A stretch of DNA of 6,333 nt, taken from Nitrosarchaeum sp. (GTDB taxonomy: Archaea; Thermoproteota; Nitrososphaeria; Nitrososphaerales; Nitrosopumilaceae). Shown piece after piece: positions 1 through 4,987 of this stretch. Each line of letters starts with the position of its first letter. Position 1 is the first letter of the stretch. The position numbers and the translations under genes were made by a program. The notes under the pieces are model-generated. The model was not told where the DNA came from, did not search any database, and saw nothing but the letters and a program-made list of their open reading frames with translations. The DNA lies in the NCBI GenBank assembly GCA_009697485.1, contig SICY01000049.1, positions 1 to 6,333 on the forward strand. The letters run 5' to 3'.

Positions 1-1
1 C

Positions 2-133
2 ATGGGAGAAGTTAACAAATATCATGTAATGAGAACAGTTTCTGCAATTTCATCAACATTAGCTATGATGGGATATGATACAGATGCTCAAGCAGGTCTC
101 AAAACAGCAGAAGAAAAACTCAAAGCTCTCTAA
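2..133 (+). CDS. C-terminal end of an unrecognised protein (partial, 5' cut by window)
   Basis: An open frame runs from the left edge to a TAA at 131-133 and encodes 43 residues, ending in a charged, helix-prone tail (TAEEKLKAL). An ATG sits at position 2, but only one base precedes it, so it could equally be an internal methionine; I treat this as the tail of a longer gene. The segment around residues 10-30 (MRTVSAISSTLAMMGYD) looks like a packed helix rather than a membrane span. No catalytic or metal-binding motif is visible and I do not recognise the family. The codon use matches the neighbours. It lies 41 bases ahead of the FKBP gene on the same strand. A TATA-like element in that gap suggests the FKBP gene has its own promoter. 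Confidence 0.6.
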   Translation: MGEVNKYHVMRTVSAISSTLAMMGYDTDAQAGLKTAEEKLKAL

Positions 134-143
134 TCCATGTTAA

Positions 144-153
144 CTTAATATAA
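144..153 (+). promoter_or_regulatory. TATA box (box A) for the FKBP gene, probably leaderless
   Basis: The sequence CTTAATATAA is centred about 27 bases upstream of the TTG at 175. That is the usual archaeal distance from box A to the transcription start, so transcription would begin at or within a base or two of the start codon. No Shine-Dalgarno-like GGTG stands before the TTG, which fits a leaderless mRNA. This is inferred from position and composition only. Confidence 0.45.
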
Positions 154-174
154 GGAAATTCGAGACCGATCACA

Positions 175-924
175 TTGACTTTCAATAAAGGTTCATTGAT
201 ACTAATAGATTATACTGCTAAAGTTAAAGACAGTGAAGAGATTTTTGATACCACTATTGAAGAAGATGCAAAAAAACATTCTATTCATGAACCAAATGTA
301 AAATATCAACCAAAACTTGTTTCAATCGGTGAAGTATCTTATCCTGTTCTTAAAGGATTAGATGAAGCACTAGCTAAAACAACAGTTGGAAACAAACTTA
401 CAGTTGAGGTTACACCAGACAAGGCATTTGGTGAAAGAGATTCTGGTAAAGTTAGAATGATTCCTATTAGAAAACTTGGTGAAGATGCAGAAAAAGTTTC
501 TGTAGGAGATACAATTGAGGTTGATAATAAAAGAGGAATTATAAGATTTATTGGTTCAGGCAGAGTCCAAATTGATTACAACCACAGATATGCAGGTAAA
601 ACCATTCTTTATGATGTTAATGTAGTAAAATCACTTGACTCTCCAAATGATAAAGTAGATGGAATTCTGAAAAATAGATTGCCATTAGAGGATTCTAAAA
701 TTACATTTGAATTAAAGGACAAAGAAGTAAACATTACAATTCCAGAAGAAATATTGAGAGCAGATGGACTTCAAATAATGAAGCATTTTATTCAATTAGA
801 TATTTTCAAGTTTGTTTCATCTTTAGAAAAAGTTAACTTTATTGAAACACATCTAAATAAACAGACTCAGACAAAGAACCCTGAAACCAAAGAAGAAAAA
901 ACACCTGAACCAAAAATAGCTTAA
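175..924 (+). CDS. FKBP-type peptidyl-prolyl cis-trans isomerase, long archaeal SlyD-like form
   Basis: This 249-residue cytosolic protein should catalyse prolyl cis-trans isomerisation and act as a folding chaperone. Residues 5-30 give the first FKBP strands with the FDTT motif (24-27). Residues 50-82 hold the GLDEAL core and the strand leading to the flap. An insert-in-flap domain spans roughly 83-138, and the chain returns through the SlyD-type signature DYNHRYAGKTI (135-145; family usual D-x-NHPLAGKTL). Residues 155-225 form the extra C-terminal domain of long archaeal FKBPs. The last 20 or so residues are a Lys/Glu/Thr/Pro-rich, probably disordered tail. There is no signal peptide or membrane segment. 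The start is TTG at 175: the in-frame stop at 151-153 leaves no other usual start codon before it. The gene ends one base before the stop codon of the convergent egsA. Family assignment is firm; substrates are unknown. Confidence 0.92.
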   Translation: MTFNKGSLILIDYTAKVKDSEEIFDTTIEEDAKKHSIHEPNVKYQPKLVSIGEVSYPVLKGLDEALAKTTVGNKLTVEVTPDKAFGERDSGKVRMIPIRKLGEDAEKVSVGDTIEVDNKRGIIRFIGSGRVQIDYNHRYAGKTILYDVNVVKSLDSPNDKVDGILKNRLPLEDSKITFELKDKEVNITIPEEILRADGLQIMKHFIQLDIFKFVSSLEKVNFIETHLNKQTQTKNPETKEEKTPEPKIA

Positions 925-925
925 G

Positions 926-1990
926 TTAGATTACATTTGTAATCTTTGCAAGATTCAATGCTTTTCTTTCCGTCATCTCAATTTCTTTTAAAATAGTATA
1001 TCTTTCTGGTCTAAGTTCCTGTGCAATCATAAGGGCAGCAACAACTTCATCTGATTTTAAACCAATCTGTTTAGCTGAAGTAGGTGCACCAACATCTTTC
1101 AAAGTTTTTGCAATTTTTTTCCAATCTTGCCCTTGTAACTTGGCCATCATAATAGATCCAATACCACATTTTTCCCCATGAAGTCCTCTTTCTGGTGCAA
1201 TCTTATCTAACGCATGAGAAAAAAGATGTTCTGCCCCTGAACATGGTCTACTACTGCCTGCAATACACGATGCAACTCCTGCACTAATTAGTGCTTCAAC
1301 AATTATCCTTGCATCAAGTCCATTCTTAGCATAATAACTTGAATTTTCCATCACTATTTTTGCGCTCATCAACGCTAAATCTGCAGAATACCTACCATAA
1401 TACTCCCCAGTTTTTTCATGTCCTAACTGCCAATCTTTAACTGCTATAATATTTGCAATAAGATCTCCACAACCGCTTGCTAAGAGTTTTGCAGGAGCTT
1501 TACGTATAATATCGATATCTACAAACACTCCTAACGGTGCAGATGCAACAATTGAATGTGGTTTATCACTTACCACAGAAACAAATGGGCTTGCCATTCC
1601 ATCATGTGAAGCAGCTGTTGGCATGCTTACAAATGGCTTGCTAAGATTGTATGCGATCATTTTAGCAGTATCTACAGAACGACCTCCTCCAATACCTGCA
1701 ATCAGATCACTTTGATCTTTTTTTACATCTTTTTGAATCTGATTAATAGCTGTAATTGTATTGTCACTAGATGTATGCCAAACAAATTTTATTTTATTGA
1801 TTTTTAATGAATCTTCGATTTTTTTCTTAATAATTTTCTTTACATTTATTCCACTGATCAACGAAATTCTTTTAGGTTTACTGAGTGAATTTACAAATTT
1901 TCCAAAATCTCCTATGTTTTTCTCCCCAATCTCAATGAGCCTAGGTAATTCCATCGTATGCGACTGCATGCGATCATGACTTTTTGTCAT
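926..1990 (-). CDS. egsA: sn-glycerol-1-phosphate dehydrogenase (archaeal membrane lipid synthesis)
   Basis: This 354-residue cytosolic enzyme should reduce dihydroxyacetone phosphate to sn-glycerol-1-phosphate with NAD(P)H, setting the archaeal stereochemistry of the ether-lipid backbone. The N-terminal nucleotide-binding part carries GIGGGRSVDTAK (99-110) and the active-site stretch PTAASHDGMASP (124-135). The C-terminal helical domain supplies the expected metal (Zn) ligands D176 (in SGCGDLIAN), H255 (in SGAEHLFSHAL) and H271 (in GLHGEKCG). These motifs separate it from bacterial glycerol dehydrogenases. Length is normal for the family. The start is ATG at 1990, placed just after the predicted start site of the shared promoter. 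A second in-frame ATG at 1969 would give a 347-residue protein beginning MQSHTMELPR and is a real alternative. It is transcribed divergently from psmB and convergently with the FKBP gene. Confidence 0.95.
   Translation of the reverse strand: MTKSHDRMQSHTMELPRLIEIGEKNIGDFGKFVNSLSKPKRISLISGINVKKIIKKKIEDSLKINKIKFVWHTSSDNTITAINQIQKDVKKDQSDLIAGIGGGRSVDTAKMIAYNLSKPFVSMPTAASHDGMASPFVSVVSDKPHSIVASAPLGVFVDIDIIRKAPAKLLASGCGDLIANIIAVKDWQLGHEKTGEYYGRYSADLALMSAKIVMENSSYYAKNGLDARIIVEALISAGVASCIAGSSRPCSGAEHLFSHALDKIAPERGLHGEKCGIGSIMMAKLQGQDWKKIAKTLKDVGAPTSAKQIGLKSDEVVAALMIAQELRPERYTILKEIEMTERKALNLAKITNVI
928..947 (+). terminator. Hairpin with short T run at the FKBP/egsA tail-to-tail junction
   Basis: A perfect 7-base inverted repeat (AGATTAC at 928-934, GTAATCT at 939-945, 4-base loop) begins four bases after the FKBP stop, and TTT spans 945-947. 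It lies inside the last codons of egsA on the other strand. A further T-rich stretch (CTTTTCTTTCC) follows at about 960-970. On the minus strand a run of five T (A at 912-916) lies about ten bases past the egsA stop. Archaeal termination depends mainly on T-rich tracts plus aCPSF1, so the role of the hairpin is uncertain. Confidence 0.3.
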
Positions 1991-2016
1991 TATTTATCAT
2001 TTCAATGGAACAAAAA

Positions 2017-2028
2017 GTTATTTAAAAG
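2017..2028. promoter_or_regulatory. Shared TATA element between egsA (-) and psmB (+)
   Basis: The AT block GTTATTTAAAAG contains the self-complementary TTTAAA (2021-2026) and reads as a TATA-like box on both strands. On the minus strand its centre is about 32 bases before the egsA ATG at 1990, giving an almost leaderless transcript. On the plus strand it is about 44 bases before the psmB TTG, giving a leader near 20 bases that contains a Shine-Dalgarno-like AGGTG. No second convincing box A is visible in the 76-base gap. Inferred from sequence and spacing. Confidence 0.4.
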
Positions 2029-2042
2029 GGTGTCATGCATTT

Positions 2043-2060
2043 CCTATTATCTCTAATAGG
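2043..2060. repeat. Perfect inverted repeat directly upstream of psmB
   Basis: CCTATTA (2043-2049) and TAATAGG (2054-2060) are exact reverse complements separated by TCTC. The right arm includes the AGG of the putative psmB ribosome-binding site (AGGTG, 2058-2062). The repeat covers the predicted psmB transcription start. It could be an operator for a dimeric regulator or, if transcription starts upstream of 2043, an RNA hairpin hiding the ribosome-binding site. Confidence 0.45.
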
Positions 2061-2062
2061 TG
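2058..2062 (+). promoter_or_regulatory. Shine-Dalgarno-like site fixing the psmB TTG start
   Basis: AGGTG lies four bases ahead of the TTG at 2067 and matches the CACCU of the archaeal 16S rRNA 3' end. No ATG or GTG lies in frame close upstream, and this site supports the TTG. The resulting 12-residue propeptide ends in Gly just before the catalytic Thr, as expected. Confidence 0.5.
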
Positions 2063-2066
2063 TATT

Positions 2067-2699
2067 TTGTCAAATAACGTTGAAGAAAAAATTCTGCATG
2101 GGACTACCACTGTAGGTATCAAGGCTAAAGACGGTATCGTATTGTGTGCCGATATGAGAGCCAGTGCTGGATATTTTATTGCAAACAATAACACCATGAA
2201 AATTCAAAAAATTGATGAACATGCAGGCTTGACTTTAGCTGGTGGAGTAGCTGATGCTCAGAACATAGTAGATATCCTTCGTTATCATTCAAATCTTCAT
2301 AGAGTAGAAAAACAAGAACCAATTCCAATTCATTCACTAGCTAGACTCTGTTCTCTCATATTTCATCAAAATCGTGGTTATCCGTTTATGGCAGATATTC
2401 TTCTTGGTGGTTATGATAAAAATGGACCTGCATTATTTAACATCGACATGTTTGGTTCAGTTGAAGAAAAATCTTATGTGACAACAGGTAGTGGTTCTCC
2501 TGTAGCATATGGTTTGTTAGAAGAAGAATATAGATCTGATCTAACAATAGAAGAAGCAAAAAAAATAGCTCTAAGAGCAGTAAAAGCCGCAATAGTTAGA
2601 AACATTGGTACTGGCGATGGAATTAACATCGCGGTAATGGATAAAGACGGATTTCGTCTATTGACCGATGAAAAAAAGAAATCAATCATCGAACTTTAG
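2067..2699 (+). CDS. psmB: 20S proteasome beta subunit (Ntn hydrolase, precursor form)
   Basis: This is a 210-residue proteasome beta precursor. Such subunits assemble into the inner rings of the 20S core, where the N-terminal threonine cleaves unfolded proteins. A 12-residue propeptide ends at G12 and processing would expose T13 (mature Thr1, in HG-TTTVGI). Conserved catalytic residues are D29 (mature 17, in LCADMRAS) and K45 (mature 33, in TMKIQKI). The TTGSGSP loop (139-145) carries the conserved serine S142 (Ser129 in Thermoplasma numbering). The oddity is in the last motif: families usually read RD-x-x-S/T-G-D-G, whereas here residues 178-185 read RNIGTGDG, so the equivalent of Asp166 is Asn179 and that of Ser169 is Thr182. 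It starts with TTG and is followed at once by aCPSF1, a proteasome-RNA processing neighbourhood also known in methanogens. Thaumarchaea usually carry more than one beta gene; which paralogue this is cannot be told here. Confidence 0.94.
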   Translation: MSNNVEEKILHGTTTVGIKAKDGIVLCADMRASAGYFIANNNTMKIQKIDEHAGLTLAGGVADAQNIVDILRYHSNLHRVEKQEPIPIHSLARLCSLIFHQNRGYPFMADILLGGYDKNGPALFNIDMFGSVEEKSYVTTGSGSPVAYGLLEEEYRSDLTIEEAKKIALRAVKAAIVRNIGTGDGINIAVMDKDGFRLLTDEKKKSIIEL

Positions 2700-2703
2700 T
2701 GAT
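2699..2703 (+). promoter_or_regulatory. Shine-Dalgarno-like site for aCPSF1 start at 2707
   Basis: GTGAT overlaps the last base of the psmB stop codon and lies three bases before the ATG at 2707. It matches the AUCAC of the 16S rRNA 3' end. No such site stands before the upstream in-frame ATG at 2668, which lies inside psmB. This favours 2707 and coupled translation from psmB. Confidence 0.4.
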
Positions 2704-2706
2704 TTA

Positions 2707-4644
2707 ATGCAAAGAAAACAGCAACAAAAAGAATTACCTCCTAGCCAAAACATGATGGCCACCATACTGCAAAGTATACCCAAAGAAGCTAAGGTAACAA
2801 AAATAGAATACGAAGGACCAAGAATTGCTCTGTATACAAGTGCACCACGTTATCTGATGGAAAATAACGAAACAATTTCTAATCTTGTTAATATAATAAA
2901 AAAAAGAATTGTTGTAAGAACTGATGAATCTATCAGAAAATCAGAAGAAGACGCAAGAAAAATTCTAGCAGAATGTATTCCAAAAGATGCAGATTTTCAA
3001 GGAGTGTTCTTTGATACTGCTACAGGCGAAGTTTCAATTGAAGCTAAAAGACCTTGGTTACTACAAAGAGATGCAAAAGAATTCAACCATGCTGAAATAA
3101 CTGAAAAAATAGGTTGGAAATTACGTATAAGAAAAGCCACCACTATACCATCACGTACTATTCAAACAATAAATGCAAATCTTAAACTTACATCTGCTGA
3201 ACGAAGTAAGCAATTCAAGCAAATTGGAGATGAGATATTTAGACCTCGACTATCACAAAAATCTGAGGTATCTCTCATAACTCTTGGTGGCTTTAGCCAA
3301 GTAGGACGATCTTGTATGTTGTTATCTACTCCTGAAAGTAAAATTCTAGTAGACTGCGGTATTAATCCAGGTGCAAAACATCCAATGGATTCATTTCCTC
3401 GATTAGATTTTCTTGATATTACATTAGATGAGCTTGATGCAATAGTAATTGGTCATGCACATTTAGATCACACTGGATTTTTACCTGCATTATGCAAATT
3501 TGGCTACAAGGGACCAATTTATTGTACTGAACCAACACTACCAATGATGAATCTTATTCAATTAGATGCAATCAAAGTTGCTGCTGCACAAGGTAGAACA
3601 CCAATGTATTCAGAAAGAGATGTGAAACAAATCATGAAACAGGCAATAACTTTACCATATGGTACTGTTACAGATATTTCTCCTGACATTAAATTGGTTC
3701 TTGCAAACGCAGGTCATATTCTGGGTTCTGCACTATGTCATTTTCACATTGGTAATGGTGATCACAATTTTGTTTATTCTGGTGATATTAAGTTTGGAAA
3801 AAGTATTTTGTTTGAAGCAGCAAGCTGGAATTTTCCCAGAGTGGAAACTTTGTTGATAGAAAGCACATATGGCGCAAAAGAAGACATTCAACCAACTAGA
3901 CAAGAGGTAGAATCTGCTTTCATTAATGCAGTAAACAACACTCTTGCTGATGGAGGAAAAGTTCTCATTCCTATTCCTGCAGTTGGGCGTGCTCAAGAAA
4001 TTATGATGGTAATTGATCATTACATGAAATCTGGTGAAATGGTTGAAGCACCTGTTTTTACAGAAGGTATGATTTCAGAAGCTTCAGCAATTCATGAAGC
4101 ATATCCTGAATATCTAGCTAGAGAACTAAAACAAAAAATCTTGGAAACTGACGATAATCCATTTGATTCAGAATACTTTACAAATATTGAACATGCAGAT
4201 GCAAGAGAAGAACCAATGAGAGATAATTCACCTTGTATTATTTTGGCAACATCTGGAATGTTAGAAGGTGGACCTGTTTTAGAATATTTCAAAAATATTG
4301 CGCCTGATAAAAAGAACAAGGTCTTATTTGTTTCATATCAGGTTAATGGAACTATGGGAAGAAGAGTTTTAGATGGTTCAAAACAAGTTACTATGCTAGG
4401 TAAAGAAGGAAAAGTTGAAGTTGTTACAATAAATTGTAGCGTTGAAAAACTTGATGGATTCAGTGGACACAGTGATTATAACCAACTAATGTCTTTTGTT
4501 CAAAGACTTAGACCAAAACTTCGTAGAGTACTAGTAAATCACGGGGAACGAAGAAAATCAGAAAACCTAGCAATGAATATCAGAAGAATGTTTAGAGTCC
4601 CAGCTCATTACCCTCAAGTTCAAGAAGCAATAAAACTATTTTAG
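2707..4644 (+). CDS. beta-CASP ribonuclease aCPSF1 (archaeal transcription termination factor)
   Basis: This metallo-beta-lactamase/beta-CASP endoribonuclease of the CPSF73 type is known in archaea (also as FttA) to cut nascent RNA after U-rich tracts and release RNA polymerase. From ATG 2707 it has 645 residues, close to the family norm. Two N-terminal KH-like domains cover about 18-145. The nuclease core starts near 188 (LITLGGFSQVGRSC) and shows D216 (LVDCG), HAHLDH at 250-255, H337 (AGHILGS), D360 (SGD) and E385 (LIEST). The beta-CASP insert lies between about 390 and 575, and motif B H588 (GFSGHSD) and motif C H612 (VNHGE) follow. All metal and catalytic residues are present. The second KH domain lacks a GxxG loop: residues 117-124 read WLLQRDAK where methanogen homologues have GLVIGKxG. 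An alternative ATG at 2668 would add 13 residues and overlap psmB by 32 bases. Confidence 0.95.
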   Translation: MQRKQQQKELPPSQNMMATILQSIPKEAKVTKIEYEGPRIALYTSAPRYLMENNETISNLVNIIKKRIVVRTDESIRKSEEDARKILAECIPKDADFQGVFFDTATGEVSIEAKRPWLLQRDAKEFNHAEITEKIGWKLRIRKATTIPSRTIQTINANLKLTSAERSKQFKQIGDEIFRPRLSQKSEVSLITLGGFSQVGRSCMLLSTPESKILVDCGINPGAKHPMDSFPRLDFLDITLDELDAIVIGHAHLDHTGFLPALCKFGYKGPIYCTEPTLPMMNLIQLDAIKVAAAQGRTPMYSERDVKQIMKQAITLPYGTVTDISPDIKLVLANAGHILGSALCHFHIGNGDHNFVYSGDIKFGKSILFEAASWNFPRVETLLIESTYGAKEDIQPTRQEVESAFINAVNNTLADGGKVLIPIPAVGRAQEIMMVIDHYMKSGEMVEAPVFTEGMISEASAIHEAYPEYLARELKQKILETDDNPFDSEYFTNIEHADAREEPMRDNSPCIILATSGMLEGGPVLEYFKNIAPDKKNKVLFVSYQVNGTMGRRVLDGSKQVTMLGKEGKVEVVTINCSVEKLDGFSGHSDYNQLMSFVQRLRPKLRRVLVNHGERRKSENLAMNIRRMFRVPAHYPQVQEAIKLF

Positions 4645-4914
4645 ATCGTATTCTGGTTTCCAGATTTTGATGCTAGATGGTGCTACAATAATTCTTTCTT
4701 CACCTAATCTTGCAATATCTGCACCTTCAGTTTTTGCAATAGAATACAATTCCTCAACTACTTTTCGAAGTTGTTCCACATCTTTTTGAGCTAATGGTGT
4801 GACTCTAAGAATTAAAATCATCTCTTTTTTGATATCTTCTTTTATCGAATGTACATCACTAATATCTCGTATAGTGATGGCTTTCAAATAGGTGGGATTT
4901 TCTTGTTTTTGCAT
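4636..4914 (-). CDS. sepF: SepF-family cell division protein, short archaeal form without membrane anchor
   Basis: This 92-residue protein consists almost entirely of the SepF core (about 9-86): first strand YLKAITIRD (9-17), helix through about 30, the central strand MILILRVTPLA (32-42), helix DVEQLRKVVEELYSIAK (45-61), and the hallmark stretch GADIARLGEERIIVAP (64-79), ending IKIWKPE. In euryarchaea and Gram-positive bacteria SepF dimers bind the FtsZ tail and tether it to the membrane through an N-terminal amphipathic helix. Here only MQKQENPT precedes the core, and an in-frame TAG at 4933-4935 with no start codon between rules out a longer form, so the anchor is missing. Thaumarchaea divide with the Cdv (ESCRT-III-like) system and carry an FtsZ homologue of unclear role, so function in division is inference. 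Its stop lies inside the end of aCPSF1 (9-base overlap). It follows the ThiI-like gene by 73 bases on the same strand. Confidence 0.82.
   Translation of the reverse strand: MQKQENPTYLKAITIRDISDVHSIKEDIKKEMILILRVTPLAQKDVEQLRKVVEELYSIAKTEGADIARLGEERIIVAPSSIKIWKPEYDLK
4652..4668 (+). terminator. Small hairpin plus T run downstream of aCPSF1
   Basis: TCTGG (4652-4656) and CCAGA (4660-4664) form a perfect 5-base stem with a TTT loop, followed directly by four T (4665-4668). It starts eight bases after the aCPSF1 stop and lies within the 3' coding end of sepF on the other strand. The arrangement mirrors the FKBP/egsA junction. Hairpins are not an established archaeal termination signal, so the T run may be the functional part. 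Confidence 0.25.
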
Positions 4915-4954
4915 CCTTGAGGGAAATGCGATCTACCCATTCAAAAACTCTTCC

Positions 4955-4979
4955 TTAGTTTTAACTAATTTTAAAAAAA
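4955..4979 (-). promoter_or_regulatory. AT-rich spacer: possible end of the ThiI-like transcript and promoter of sepF
   Basis: Reading on the minus strand, seven T (A at 4973-4979) lie about ten bases past the ThiI-like stop, a plausible U-tract terminator. Directly after it comes an inverted repeat, TTAGTT (4955-4960) and AACTAA (4963-4968) around TT, whose AT-rich core could act as box A for sepF with a leader of about 20-30 bases. Whether sepF is read through from the upstream gene or separately transcribed cannot be decided from sequence. Confidence 0.3.
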
Positions 4980-4987
4980 TTTCATGC

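Noticed and set aside
1761..1979. Open frame on the + strand opposite the egsA 5' end
   Set aside because: It is antisense to a well-supported enzyme gene, encodes a low-complexity Phe/Ile/Leu-rich product typical of reversed AT-rich codons, and has no promoter or ribosome-binding site.
1957..1980. Imperfect 10-base tandem repeat (TCGCATGCAG/TCGCATACGA on the - strand) at the egsA 5' end
   Set aside because: Only two imperfect units are present within coding sequence, so chance is enough to explain it; it matters only because it contains the alternative start at 1969.
3733..4020. Open frame on the - strand inside aCPSF1
   Set aside because: It lies wholly across the conserved nuclease core on the other strand, and the predicted peptide shows no family resemblance.
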